From: Oscillospiraceae bacterium | GTDB lineage: Bacteria; Bacillota; Clostridia; Oscillospirales; Oscillospiraceae | Direction: 5' to 3' | DNA: 44,322 bases | Assembly (NCBI GenBank): GCA_015068395.1 | Contig: SVKP01000048.1 | Location: forward strand, 1-44,322 | In this document: piece by piece, positions 1 through 9,736 of the stretch | Layout of the letters: each line of letters starts with the position of its first letter | Numbering within the stretch: position 1 is the stretch's first letter | Program-made: the position numbers and the translations under genes | The notes under the pieces: model-generated | Databases searched by the model: none | Told to the model about the DNA's origin: nothing | Seen by the model: only the letters and a program-made list of their open reading frames with translations

Positions 1-192
1 ATCAACGGCATTCAGGTCAAGAAGGAGAGCGGCCAGCCGGTCGTCGACCTCTGCTTCAAGGACAGCAAGGTGCTCATCAACAACACCAACGGCAACGTCC
101 TGCGCTTCATCCCGCCGCTGGTCACCACCAAGGAGGAGGTCGACATCGTCATCAAGGCGGTGGACGACGCCATGACCAAGCTCGGCTGGTAA
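1..192 (+). CDS. C-terminal end of a class III (acetylornithine-type) aminotransferase, truncated by window edge
   Basis: Frame 1 reads INGIQVKKESGQPVVDLCFKDSKVLINNTNGNVLRFIPPLVTTKEEVDIVIKAVDDAMTKLGW*; the VLRFxPPLVxTKEEVD tail is typical of ArgD-like PLP aminotransferases. Confidence 0.65.
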   Translation: MNGIQVKKESGQPVVDLCFKDSKVLINNTNGNVLRFIPPLVTTKEEVDIVIKAVDDAMTKLGW

Positions 193-235
193 GCTTGATT
201 ATTTCTGATAGCATTCATCCGTTCCATTCATAAAA

Positions 236-308
236 GCCTTGCCAAATGCCTGCACTTATGCTACCATCGTCTCTGGGAAAGGGGTGGTAATGCAGGCGTT
301 TGGCAGGC
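236..308 (+). other. Long near-perfect hairpin in the leader of the NhaC gene
   Basis: Arms GCCTTGCCAAATGCCTGCA (236-254) and TGCAGGCGTTTGGCAGGC (291-308) pair with one bulge and one wobble; inner ACCA/TGGT pairing; no T-tract follows. Confidence 0.6.
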
Positions 309-400
309 TCCCGTAAAAGGAACAGCCGGAATTTACCGTAAAACAAAGTTCACCTCAAAAAATCGCTGATCCGAATTAAGAAAGGTTGGTAAACAGAGCA

Positions 401-1870
401 ATGAGTGAAGAGAAAAAGAATTTCCCCAAACCTAAGCTTTGGCATGCGCTGGTCGTTTTGCTGATAACCATTCTGCTGATGGCAAGCTCCATTCTGGAGT
501 TTGACAGCCCCCTGATTATGGGCGTTGACGAGGTCCACGCGCCGATGTTCCTCGGCGTCTGCGCCGCCGCCATCATGGCGATGTGCATCGGCTTCAAGTG
601 GGAAGACCTCGAAAAGATGATGCTCGACGGCATCTATAAGGCGCTGCAGTCGATCCTGATCCTTGCCATCGTCGGTATCCTCGTCGGTGTGTGGATCGAC
701 GCGGGCGTCGTCCCCTCGATGATCTACTTTGGCCTCAAGATCCTCAGCCCGAAGATCTTCCTGCTCGCCGTCGTGCTGATCTGCTCCATCACCTCGCTTG
801 CAACCGGCACCTCCTGGGGCACGATGGCGTCCATGGGCGTCGCGTTCCTCGGTATTTCCTACGGCATGGGCCTCAACCCTGCCATCACCGTCGGCGCAGT
901 CCTCTCGGGCGCGTACTTCGGCGATAAGATGTCCCCGCTGTCCGATACCACCAATCTCGCGCCTGCCATGGCGGGCACGGACGTCATGACGCACGTCAAG
1001 TTCATGATGCTGCCCACCGGCGTTACCTATGTGGTCTGCCTGATCGTCTTCCTGGCGTTCGGCTTTTCCGGTATCAGCGGCAATGCGGACATGAGCCAGG
1101 CGGCTGCGCTCGGCGATGCGATTGCCGACATCTTCACGGTCAGCCCGCTTCTGATCCTCCCGCCGATCATCGTTATCGTTGCGATCGCACTGAAGGTCCC
1201 CGCTATCCCCGGCATCACGCTCGGCATCTTCTCCGGCGGCATCCTCGGCATGATCTTCCAGAAGAATTGCAGCCTCGGCAGCCTGCTGGTTGCCAGCTAC
1301 GGCGGCTTCTCCCTCGACGCCTCCACCGGCCTCGAGGCGGTCGACAACCTGCTTGAGCGCGGCGGTATCGAGAGCATGCTGTTCTCCATCTCTCTGACCA
1401 TCATTGCGATGATGTTCGGCGGCATCATGGAGGGCACGGGCATGATGGCGGTCGTCGTCGAGCAGATCAAGAAGCTCGTCAAGGGCCCTGCCGGCCTCGT
1501 CACCGCGACCGAGATCACCTGTGTGGTCTCCAACGTCACGATGCCCGAGCAGTACATTTCCATCATCATCCCCGGCCGTATGTATGCCGAGGAGTATGAG
1601 AAGATGGGCCTGCATCCGGCATGCCTCTCCAACGCGCTGGAAAGCTCCGGCACGGTCACGTCCGCACTGGTTCCGTGGAATACCTGCGGCGCTTACATTA
1701 CCAGTACGCTCGGCCTGAAGGCGTGGTCCGCCACGGCGAACGGCGGCGCTTACGGTCCGTACGCCCTGTTCAACTGGCTCATGCCGATCGTCAACATCGT
1801 GATGGCGTACATCGGCCTGACGGTCGCGGACATGAACAACGTCCGTCTCGCCAAGAAGAAAAAGGCATAA
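401..1870 (+). CDS. nhaC: NhaC-family Na+/H+ antiporter
   Basis: Multi-TM protein with ATGTSWGTMASMGVAFLGIS, GAVLSGAYFGDKMSPLSDTTNLAPAMAGTD motifs; ATG at 401 preferred over the TTG at 386. Confidence 0.9.
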   Translation: MSEEKKNFPKPKLWHALVVLLITILLMASSILEFDSPLIMGVDEVHAPMFLGVCAAAIMAMCIGFKWEDLEKMMLDGIYKALQSILILAIVGILVGVWIDAGVVPSMIYFGLKILSPKIFLLAVVLICSITSLATGTSWGTMASMGVAFLGISYGMGLNPAITVGAVLSGAYFGDKMSPLSDTTNLAPAMAGTDVMTHVKFMMLPTGVTYVVCLIVFLAFGFSGISGNADMSQAAALGDAIADIFTVSPLLILPPIIVIVAIALKVPAIPGITLGIFSGGILGMIFQKNCSLGSLLVASYGGFSLDASTGLEAVDNLLERGGIESMLFSISLTIIAMMFGGIMEGTGMMAVVVEQIKKLVKGPAGLVTATEITCVVSNVTMPEQYISIIIPGRMYAEEYEKMGLHPACLSNALESSGTVTSALVPWNTCGAYITSTLGLKAWSATANGGAYGPYALFNWLMPIVNIVMAYIGLTVADMNNVRLAKKKKA

Positions 1871-1885
1871 GAAAGGGATTCAGCT

Positions 1886-2974
1886 ATGAATGCAAGGGAT
1901 CGCTATCCCCAGTTGGAGGTTGATCTCGGCAAGCTGAAGGAGAACCTGACAGCGCTCCGGGAGCGCTGTCAGGATTCTTTTGTCGGGGTCATTGGCGTCG
2001 TCAAGGGAGTGAACGCCTGGAGGGAGGTCGTGTCCGTGTTTGACGGGCAGGGCTTTTCCTACCTCGCGACCTCTCGCGTCGACCAGCTGCAAAAAATGCG
2101 CGCGCAGGGCGTGAAAACACCCCTGATCCTGCTGCGCGTTCCGATGCTCTCCGAGCTTTCCGACGTCGTCTCTCTTGCGGACGCAAGCCTGCAAAGCGAT
2201 ATCACCGTGCTCCGCGCGCTCAACGCGGAGGCGGAGCGGCAGGGAAAGACGCACGGCGTGCTGCTGATGATCGACCTGGGCGACCTGCGCGAGGGTTTTT
2301 GGAGCGCGGAGGAGTTGGTCGACGCGGCGGTCGAGGTCGAGCAGAAAATGAAGCGCCTGCACCTGCTGGGCGTGGGCGTGAATCTGGGCTGTTACGGCTC
2401 GATCCTGCCGGACAGACGCAACATGCAGGGGCTTGTGAGCCTTGCCGTCGACGTGGAGCGCGCTATCGGACGCGAGCTGGAGTTCGTCAGCGGCGGCGCC
2501 TCGACCTCGGCGCAGATGACGCTCTCGGGCATGATGCCCGGGCGCGTCAACAACCTCCGCCTGGGTGAAATCTGCCTGATTGGGAGCGCGAACACCGGCT
2601 TTGCGCCGGATTTCCTGCACCGCGACGTGTTCACCCTCCGCGCAGAGGTCGTCGAGTGCCGCGACAAGCCCAGCTTCCCGGTCGGACAGCTGAGCGTGGA
2701 CGCCTTCGGACACGAGGGGCACTACGTTGACCGCGGCATCCGCCGCCGCGCGCTGCTCGCCATCGGGCGGGTCGACTGCGGTGACTGTTTCGATCTCAAG
2801 CCGCGCATGCCGGGCGTCGAGATTATCGGCGCGTCCGGCGACCACACGATCCTCGACGTCGAGGAGGTAAAGGACCAGATCCATGTGGGCGACGTGCTTG
2901 AATTTGACGTGAATTACGCGTCTTTGGTGCATTTGACCAATACGCCGGGCATCGCGCTCATCAGCAAAGAATAG
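1886..2974 (+). CDS. Alanine/ornithine racemase-family PLP enzyme
   Basis: YPQLEVDLGKLKENL N-terminus, GVVKGVNAW lysine region, SGGAS and GEICLIG motifs typical of ornithine-racemase-like fold III enzymes. Confidence 0.8.
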   Translation: MNARDRYPQLEVDLGKLKENLTALRERCQDSFVGVIGVVKGVNAWREVVSVFDGQGFSYLATSRVDQLQKMRAQGVKTPLILLRVPMLSELSDVVSLADASLQSDITVLRALNAEAERQGKTHGVLLMIDLGDLREGFWSAEELVDAAVEVEQKMKRLHLLGVGVNLGCYGSILPDRRNMQGLVSLAVDVERAIGRELEFVSGGASTSAQMTLSGMMPGRVNNLRLGEICLIGSANTGFAPDFLHRDVFTLRAEVVECRDKPSFPVGQLSVDAFGHEGHYVDRGIRRRALLAIGRVDCGDCFDLKPRMPGVEIIGASGDHTILDVEEVKDQIHVGDVLEFDVNYASLVHLTNTPGIALISKE

Positions 2975-2991
2975 ATTGGGAGGAATATAAA

Positions 2992-4275
2992 ATGGAAAAA
3001 GACGTTCTCTCCGGGCTTCGGGAATTTCTGGTGGAGAGTCCCGGCTGCTTTCACGCCGTCGCGGCGCTCAAAAAGAGGCTGGACGCCGCCGGTTTTACCG
3101 AGCTGTCGGAGTCTGAGCGCTGGAGCCTGACCCCGGGCAAGAGCTACTATGTTATTCGCAGCGGCTCGTCGATCATCTCTTTCAAGCTGCCCGCGGGCAA
3201 GGCGGAGGGCTTCCACATCATCGCCTCGCACAGCGACTCGCCCAGCTTTAAGCTCAAGCCGGACCCGGCGCTCTGGTCGGACGGCCTGCTGCGGCTGAAT
3301 GTGGAGGGTTACGGCGGCATGATCCGCCACACCTGGTTCGACCGTCCGCTCTCCGTCGCGGGGCGCGTCCTCGTGGAGGAGGGTGACAAGCTGGTGCACA
3401 AACTGGTGTACTTCGACCGCGATCTGGTGATGATCCCCTCGCTGGCGATCCATCTGGACCGCGACAAGAAGGAGGACGGCATCAAGATCCAGAGCGAGCT
3501 TCTGCCGCTGCTCGGCGCGACCGACGCCGACGCGTGGAAGAAGCTGCTTTCGGAGGCTGCCGGCGCGGAGCCGGAGCACATCCTCGGCATGGACCTGTTC
3601 CTGACCTGCCGCATGGCGCCCACGGTCTGGGGCGGCAACAACGAATTCATCTCCGCGCCGCGTCTGGACGACCTCGCCTGCGCCTATGGCTCGTTCGCGG
3701 GCTTTGTCGACGCCGAGCCCAAGGACAGCATCGCGCTCCACTGCGTCTTTGACAACGAGGAGGTTGGCAGCCGCTCGATGCAGGGCGCGGAATCCACGTT
3801 CCTGCGCACCACGGCGCGCCGCATCTGCCGCGCGCTCGGCATGGACGACGAGGGCTTCGACACGGCGGTCGCGAACAGCTTCATGCTCTCCGCGGACAAC
3901 GCGCACGCGCTCCATCCGAACTATGCAGGGAAGTACGACCCGGTCAACCGTCCCAGAATGAACCGCGGCGTCGTGCTCAAGCACCATGCGGGGCAGAAAT
4001 ACATGACCGACGGCATTTCCGAGGCGGTGTTCAAGAAGCTCTGCCAGAGCTGCGGCGTGCCGTATCAGGAGTACGCGAACCACTCCGACGTGCCGGGCGG
4101 CTCCACGCTGGGCAACATCTCCAACACGCAGCTTTCGATCCGCGGCGTGGACATCGGCCTTGCGCAGCTGGCAATGCACTCGACGTATGAGACGATGGGC
4201 GCGGAGGATACCGGCCACCTTGCAAAGCTTGCCGAAGCGTTCTATGGCGGCACGCTGCCGAAGGTGGAGCGCTGA
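2992..4275 (+). CDS. apeB: M18 family aminopeptidase (aspartyl aminopeptidase type)
   Basis: HIIASHSDSPSFKLKP, DNEEVGSRSMQGAES, SADNAHALHPNY motifs. Confidence 0.93.
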   Translation: MEKDVLSGLREFLVESPGCFHAVAALKKRLDAAGFTELSESERWSLTPGKSYYVIRSGSSIISFKLPAGKAEGFHIIASHSDSPSFKLKPDPALWSDGLLRLNVEGYGGMIRHTWFDRPLSVAGRVLVEEGDKLVHKLVYFDRDLVMIPSLAIHLDRDKKEDGIKIQSELLPLLGATDADAWKKLLSEAAGAEPEHILGMDLFLTCRMAPTVWGGNNEFISAPRLDDLACAYGSFAGFVDAEPKDSIALHCVFDNEEVGSRSMQGAESTFLRTTARRICRALGMDDEGFDTAVANSFMLSADNAHALHPNYAGKYDPVNRPRMNRGVVLKHHAGQKYMTDGISEAVFKKLCQSCGVPYQEYANHSDVPGGSTLGNISNTQLSIRGVDIGLAQLAMHSTYETMGAEDTGHLAKLAEAFYGGTLPKVER

Positions 4276-4346
4276 TCTTTGACCTGTCCGGCAAACACAA
4301 ATGCCGGACGGGCAGCCAAATTTCGTTATAAGAGAGGCTGGGGGAC

Positions 4347-5882
4347 GTGTATCGCAGCAGATTGCGGGAAAAACTGGATGAAGCCCTGAGCGCGGTGTTG
4401 CCGATCATTGCGATCGTGCTGGCGCTTTCCATGACGATCGCGCCGGTGACGAGCAGCGTGCTGCTGGCATTTTTGTTTGGCGGCGTTCTGCTGGTCGTCG
4501 GCATGATGTTCTTTACACTCGGCGCGGAGCTTGCCATGGAGCCGATGGGCGAGCGCGTGGGCGGCTACATCACGCGCTCACGAAGGCTTGCGGTCATCCT
4601 GTCCACAGGCTTTTTGCTCGGCGCGCTCATCACTGTCTCGGAGCCGGACCTTCAGGTCCTCGCGGGGCAGGTGCAGTCGATCCCGAACCGCGTGCTGATC
4701 CTGTCCGTCGCGGGCGGCGTGGGACTCTTTCTGGTGCTGGCGCTTCTGCGAATGCTGCTGGGCGTCCGCCTGCGCACGCTTCTGCTCGTGTTCTATGCCG
4801 CTGTGCTGGTGCTTGCGTTTATCGCGCCGGGGGACTTCCTCGCGGTCGCCTTTGACGCGGGCGGCGTGACGACCGGGCCGATGACCGTGCCGTTCATCCT
4901 CTCCTTCGGCGTGGGCATCTCCGCGATCCGTAGCGACGCCAAGGCGCAGGGGGACAGCTTCGGGCTGATTGCGCTCTGCTCGGTGGGGCCGGTGCTTGCG
5001 GTGCTGGCGCTGAGCCTGATCTACCGCGTGGACAGCGCGGCGTACAGCCCGGTCGTCGTGCCGAACTTCACCGACACCGTCGAGCTGCGCACGCTCTTTA
5101 CAAAGGCGGTGCCGACCTATCTCGGAGAGATCGCGAAGGCGCTTCTGCCCATCATGACGTTTTTCGGCGTCGTTCAGGTCTCAGGCCTGCATTTGGGGCG
5201 GAAGACGCTGCTGCGCATCGGCGTGGGACTGCTGTACACCTATGTGGGGCTCGTGCTGTTCCTCACGGGCGTCAACGTCGGGTTTATGCCGGCGGGCACC
5301 TATCTGGGCGAGACGCTTGCGGGGCTTTCGTACCGCTGGGTCATCATCCCCGTGGGCATGCTCATCGGCTACTACATCGTCAAGGCGGAGCCTGCCATCT
5401 ATGTGCTGATGAAGCAGGTCGAGGACCTGACCAGCGGCGCCATCACGGGCAAGGCGCTTCAAAGAAGCCTGTCCGTCGGCGTTTCGGTCTCGATCGGGCT
5501 TGCGATGCTGCGGGTTTTGACGGGGCTGTCCATGTTGTATTTCGTCGTGCCCGGATACCTTCTGGCGCTCGCCATGAGCTTCTTTGTGCCGGATATCTTT
5601 ACCGCCATCGCGTTCGACTCCGGCGGCGTTGCGAGCGGCCCGATGACGGCGACGTTTCTGCTTCCGCTTGCCACGGGCGCGACGCTCGCGGTCGGCGGGG
5701 ACGTGGTGACGGACGCCTTCGGCGTCGTCGCAATGGTTGCCATGACGCCGCTGATCGCGATCCAGCTGCTCGGCGTCAGCTATCGAATGCAGGAGCGGCG
5801 CGGCGCGGCGAGATTGGCGGCGGCTACCGCGGCGGAGGAGAAGCTCGACTGGCTTGACGACTATGAGATCATTGCGTTGTAA
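4347..5882 (+). CDS. DUF1538 domain-containing membrane transporter (two DUF1538 repeats)
   Basis: Multi-TM protein with duplicated FDAGGVTTGPMTVPFIL / FDSGGVASGPMTATFLLPL motifs. Confidence 0.85.
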   Translation: MYRSRLREKLDEALSAVLPIIAIVLALSMTIAPVTSSVLLAFLFGGVLLVVGMMFFTLGAELAMEPMGERVGGYITRSRRLAVILSTGFLLGALITVSEPDLQVLAGQVQSIPNRVLILSVAGGVGLFLVLALLRMLLGVRLRTLLLVFYAAVLVLAFIAPGDFLAVAFDAGGVTTGPMTVPFILSFGVGISAIRSDAKAQGDSFGLIALCSVGPVLAVLALSLIYRVDSAAYSPVVVPNFTDTVELRTLFTKAVPTYLGEIAKALLPIMTFFGVVQVSGLHLGRKTLLRIGVGLLYTYVGLVLFLTGVNVGFMPAGTYLGETLAGLSYRWVIIPVGMLIGYYIVKAEPAIYVLMKQVEDLTSGAITGKALQRSLSVGVSVSIGLAMLRVLTGLSMLYFVVPGYLLALAMSFFVPDIFTAIAFDSGGVASGPMTATFLLPLATGATLAVGGDVVTDAFGVVAMVAMTPLIAIQLLGVSYRMQERRGAARLAAATAAEEKLDWLDDYEIIAL

Positions 5883-5896
5883 GCGGGAGGCTGACC

Positions 5897-6634
5897 ATGA
5901 GTGAATTATATCTCTTGACCAGCATCGCGGATCGCCGCCTGCTGCCCAAGTTCATCGCGCTTTATCAGGAGAAGGGAATAGCCGTCAACTTTATTTCGCT
6001 CGGATACGGAACGGTGTCCGGCGAACGCGCGGCGCTGTTTCTGGACCAGTCGGAAAAGGCGGTCATCTTCTCCGTGGTGACCTCGGAAAAATGGAAGGAG
6101 GCGAAGCGCGCGCTTCGCCAGAGTATCCGCATCGACGTACCGGGCGTGGGAATCGCCTTTCTGGTTCCGATGAGCAGCATCGGCGGACGGCGCGAGCTCG
6201 CGCTGCTGACGGACGGGCAAAACTTTGTGAGGGGAGAAGAGAGCGTCATGAAGGGAACAGACCGGGAGCTTCTGATCGTAATCAGCAACCAGGGCTACAA
6301 CGAGGCGGTCATGGATGCTGCGCGCGAGGCGGGCGCGTATGGCGGAACAGTCGTCCACGCGCGAGGAACCGGAATGGAGCGCGCCGAAAAGTTTCTCGGC
6401 ATCTCGCTCGCCTCGGAAAAGGACATGGTGTTCATCGTGGTCAAGAGCGAACAGCGCGACCGAATCATGCAGTCGATCATGCTCAAGGCGGGGATGAGCA
6501 CCCCCGCAAAGGCAATCGTTTTTTCGCTTCCTGTCACCGATACGGCGGGGCTGCGCCTGCTCGACGATGAGGAGGACGAAAAAGTGCGGGAGCCTGCAAA
6601 GCCGACGGAGGAGAGCGAACCGAAGGAATCCTGA
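5897..6634 (+). CDS. PII-like nitrogen regulator family protein with two PII-like halves
   Basis: Second half GAYGGTVVHARGTGMERAEKFLGISLASEKDMVFIVV resembles the PII T-loop/core; first half has similar spacing; directly follows the DUF1538 gene. Confidence 0.75.
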   Translation: MSELYLLTSIADRRLLPKFIALYQEKGIAVNFISLGYGTVSGERAALFLDQSEKAVIFSVVTSEKWKEAKRALRQSIRIDVPGVGIAFLVPMSSIGGRRELALLTDGQNFVRGEESVMKGTDRELLIVISNQGYNEAVMDAAREAGAYGGTVVHARGTGMERAEKFLGISLASEKDMVFIVVKSEQRDRIMQSIMLKAGMSTPAKAIVFSLPVTDTAGLRLLDDEEDEKVREPAKPTEESEPKES

Positions 6635-6658
6635 CAAGCTGACGTACATACGGTATGC

Positions 6659-6689
6659 AAAAAGGCGAGGCTCCGTGCCTCGCCCTTTT
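6659..6689 (+). terminator. Bidirectional intrinsic terminator between convergent genes
   Basis: AAAAAGGCGAGGC-tccgt-GCCTCGCCcTTTT. Confidence 0.8.
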
Positions 6690-6714
6690 CCTGTTCACAG
6701 CCTGTTCTTTCCCG

Positions 6715-8112
6715 TTATTTGCGCTGGTTCTTGAGCCACGCCTCGTAACCCGCCGGTATGGAGGTGAAATGTATAAGAAAGCCGTTTTCCGTCTTTTCCG
6801 TGACCTTTGCAAACAGCTTGCCGCCTGCCTCAAGCTGGATGTTATCGTAGACGACCAGCTCCGTCTCTGTGTCCAGCACCACGCCGTCGTGCGCCACGGC
6901 GACGATGCCTCCGTAATAAGACCTTGCGCCGCCGTGCTTGCCCTCCAGCTTATGGAAACGCACGGGGATCGGCTGCTCCAAGGCCTGCGGCTTTACTGTT
7001 TGCATTTTTGCCGTTACGTTGTACGGCGCACCGATGCCCGTTACCTGCGAAAGCACCAGCTCGCCGTTGACGCCCTTGGGGTAGACGGTCATCTCCTGTG
7101 CGATCTCAAGCTCCGCCTGGCAAAGCTTTCGAGTAAGCGGGGCAACCAGAACCTGCCCGCCCACGGTATAGCTCTCAATGCGTCCGCAGAGATTGACATG
7201 GCTTCCAACGACGCCGTACTTTGTGCGCTTGAGCGAGCCGATGTTGCCGACGATGACCTCGCCGGTATTGAGACCGATGCCCATTTCGAGCATAGGATAG
7301 CCCCGCTCGGCATTCCAGGCGTTCACCGCCTCCATATGTGCCTCCATCTCCACCGCCGCGGCGACTGCGTCGGCCGCATGGGTCTCGGACGGCACGGGAG
7401 CGCCGAAAATTGCCAGAATACCGTCGCCGATGAACTCGATGATCGTGCCGCCGCGGCCCAGGATCACATCGGTCATTTCCCCAAGATAGTGGTTGAGCAT
7501 GGAGATCAGGTCGACGGCGTCCATGCGCTCGCTCATCGCGGTGAAGCCGCGCAAATCGCTCATCAGAATGGTCAGCGTATGTTTTTTTCCGCCAAGCGAG
7601 AGGCCGTCCGGCGTTTCGAGCAGCTGCTGCACGATTTCGTCGGAGAGGAAACGTCCGAACGTTTCGCTTAAAAGCTTGTTGCGCAGCTCCAGCTGGCTGT
7701 TGAGCGCACGAATGCGCTCCATCGCCTTCACCGCGTCGCGCAGCTCATGGAGCTCCGTCATGTCGCTGAGCACAACGATCACGCCGACAGTCTCGCCGCG
7801 ATCCATCAAAAAGGCGGTTATCATGCGCAGATGTTTTGTCTCCGTGCCGGTGAAGTACGTCACGATATCCTCGTGCGCCCTTGCGCGGTCATAGACCGCG
7901 TCAAGAATTGCCTGTGTAAAACCGTCGTTTCTCTCATCGTCAAAAAAGCAGCTGCCAAAGCGCTTGCCCAGCAGGTCGTTTTCCTCACGGCCCAGAATGG
8001 CAAGCGCGGCGGGGTTGAGGAAGGTGATGATCCCGTCAAAACCGATGGTCATTACGCCCTCGGACATATCGCGTATGATGCTTTGGCGCATCAGCTCCTT
8101 TTTCTTATCCAT
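6715..8112 (-). CDS. PAS domain + class III adenylate/guanylate cyclase
   Basis: N-terminal PAS (MTIGFDGIITFLNPAALAILG); cyclase HTLTILMSDLRGFTAMSERMD, GGTIIEFIGDGILAIFGAP, GIGLNTGEVIVGNIGS. Confidence 0.9.
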   Translation of the reverse strand: MDKKKELMRQSIIRDMSEGVMTIGFDGIITFLNPAALAILGREENDLLGKRFGSCFFDDERNDGFTQAILDAVYDRARAHEDIVTYFTGTETKHLRMITAFLMDRGETVGVIVVLSDMTELHELRDAVKAMERIRALNSQLELRNKLLSETFGRFLSDEIVQQLLETPDGLSLGGKKHTLTILMSDLRGFTAMSERMDAVDLISMLNHYLGEMTDVILGRGGTIIEFIGDGILAIFGAPVPSETHAADAVAAAVEMEAHMEAVNAWNAERGYPMLEMGIGLNTGEVIVGNIGSLKRTKYGVVGSHVNLCGRIESYTVGGQVLVAPLTRKLCQAELEIAQEMTVYPKGVNGELVLSQVTGIGAPYNVTAKMQTVKPQALEQPIPVRFHKLEGKHGGARSYYGGIVAVAHDGVVLDTETELVVYDNIQLEAGGKLFAKVTEKTENGFLIHFTSIPAGYEAWLKNQRK

Positions 8113-8308
8113 CGGAAGAACTCCTTTTCCATTTTCGTTGCCGCCTGCTGTTTCAAATACATTTTAAACCATACTGCGCCGGTTTGTAAAGCAAAAAAGA
8201 CAGACACATACTTCTGTGGAATGAAAAGAGATTCTCTTGAATCTCAATAACCTTGTGTGCTATAATACTGCAAAACAGGAAAAATGCATTTGGGAGGGGG
8301 AGGCACAG

Positions 8309-8716
8309 ATGGCGGAACTGACCATTGAAGCGAAAACAGAGAATCTTGATGAGGTGCTCGCGTTCGTAAACGGCCAGCTGGAAAAGTACGATTGTTCGCC
8401 GCGCGCGCAAATGCAGCTGGAGATCGCGGTGGAGGAGCTGTTTGTCAACATTGCAAACTATGCCTACAGCCCGGAGGTTGGCAGTGCCACGGTGCGCGTG
8501 GAGCTGCAACAGGACCCGGCTTCCGTGACCGTCACCTTCATCGACCATGGCGTACCGTACGATCCCCTGGCAAAAGAGGACCCGGACGTCACCCTTTCCG
8601 CGGATGAACGCGAGATCGGCGGCCTCGGCATTTATATGGTCAAGAAGAGCATGGACGCAGTTGCTTATGAGTATAAAGACGGACAGAACATTCTGACGTT
8701 GAAAAAGAAACTGTGA
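8309..8716 (+). CDS. RsbW-like ATP-binding protein (anti-sigma factor / HATPase_c_2)
   Basis: EIAVEELFVNIANYAY (N-box), DHGVPYDPL (G1), GGLGIYMVKKSMD (G2). Confidence 0.9.
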   Translation: MAELTIEAKTENLDEVLAFVNGQLEKYDCSPRAQMQLEIAVEELFVNIANYAYSPEVGSATVRVELQQDPASVTVTFIDHGVPYDPLAKEDPDVTLSADEREIGGLGIYMVKKSMDAVAYEYKDGQNILTLKKKL

Positions 8717-8807
8717 TGCTTCCGTTACTATGAGGCCTGGATATTATCAATTGCTGGTTCATGCTGACATTGTCGACTGGGCCAGCTTTTGTTATCCTTA
8801 TGAGCCT

Positions 8808-9593
8808 TTATGCAATCCAGACCGGATGATTGCTTTTCAGCGGCTTGACCATCCGCCAAATCGCCGTTTCTTCCGCATCTGGCCAGTGCTTTTGTATCTG
8901 CTCCGCAATGCGCCGCGCGGATTCCTCCGGCGCTTCACCGTAGGCCGCGGTCACGGCGTCGTAGCCCCAGACCGCCTCGGGAGGGAGCAGGATCGAGACC
9001 GGCATCCCGTACGCGCCGCCGCGCTTGTTCTGTCGGCGCTTGAAATCAATTACGACAAGGTAGAGCTGCATCTGGAGCTCGGTCATGACGCCCGGGAAGT
9101 TCTTTGCACCGTCCTTGCCGAAGCCCGCGAGCTTTTTGAGCTCAGTGGAGAAGACTGAATCGTCCTTCCAGCCGCCGTCACCGTCTGAGAAGACGTCCAT
9201 GATCCGTTTGCTGCGCGCATTCGCCAGCCCCTCGTCGTAGAGGGAATCAAAATCATAGCCGTCGCGGCGGCAGTTGGCAAAGCGGGGAAGCCATTCGAGG
9301 CTGATGAACCCCGCTTTCTTACGGAAAAACTTGCCGTAGGCGACCTCACGGCTGCGGGCGATGATCTCCCGCCACTCCCACGGGTCCTGCTCCGTGTCGC
9401 CCGTCCACCAGAAGTTGGGGGAGACGTGTTCCTCGACGGAGAAGCCCTTGATATCATTGGCAAAGAGCGGCAGGAAGCCAACCTCATTGATCCAGCTTAC
9501 CAGCTCGCGCCAAGAGCGGATGCGGTATGGGTCGTCCCAGTCCATTCCCCGCATGATCCATTCACCGTTCTCAACACTCATGGCAATCGGCAC
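8808..9593 (-). CDS. Conserved hypothetical; resembles AlkZ-related proteins
   Basis: Continuous 261-aa ORF with DTEQDPWEWREIIARSREVAYGKFFRKKAGFISLEWLP; family call is from memory of similar proteins. Start may be the internal ATG at 9581. Confidence 0.55.
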   Translation of the reverse strand: MPIAMSVENGEWIMRGMDWDDPYRIRSWRELVSWINEVGFLPLFANDIKGFSVEEHVSPNFWWTGDTEQDPWEWREIIARSREVAYGKFFRKKAGFISLEWLPRFANCRRDGYDFDSLYDEGLANARSKRIMDVFSDGDGGWKDDSVFSTELKKLAGFGKDGAKNFPGVMTELQMQLYLVVIDFKRRQNKRGGAYGMPVSILLPPEAVWGYDAVTAAYGEAPEESARRIAEQIQKHWPDAEETAIWRMVKPLKSNHPVWIA

Positions 9594-9736
9594 TGAAATC
9601 CATAAACATGGTGATTTTAACTCCTTTTTGCCCGAATGATGGGATTATAGCAAATCCCGGAGCATTTCTCAAGTCTAAAACAGAGCGTGCGTAAAAATCC
9701 TACACAAATGAGTCAAAGACCGCCATTGGTAAGGGC

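Noticed and set aside
350-1615. 421-aa minus-strand ORF opposite nhaC
   Set aside because: Antisense to a clearly conserved membrane protein; composition (His/Asp/Arg-rich) is typical of spurious antisense frames in GC-rich DNA.
2914-4218. 434-aa minus-strand ORF opposite the M18 peptidase
   Set aside because: Mirror frame of a conserved enzyme; no domain-like motifs.
6655-7671. 338-aa plus-strand ORF opposite the cyclase
   Set aside because: Antisense of the cyclase and starts within the bidirectional terminator.
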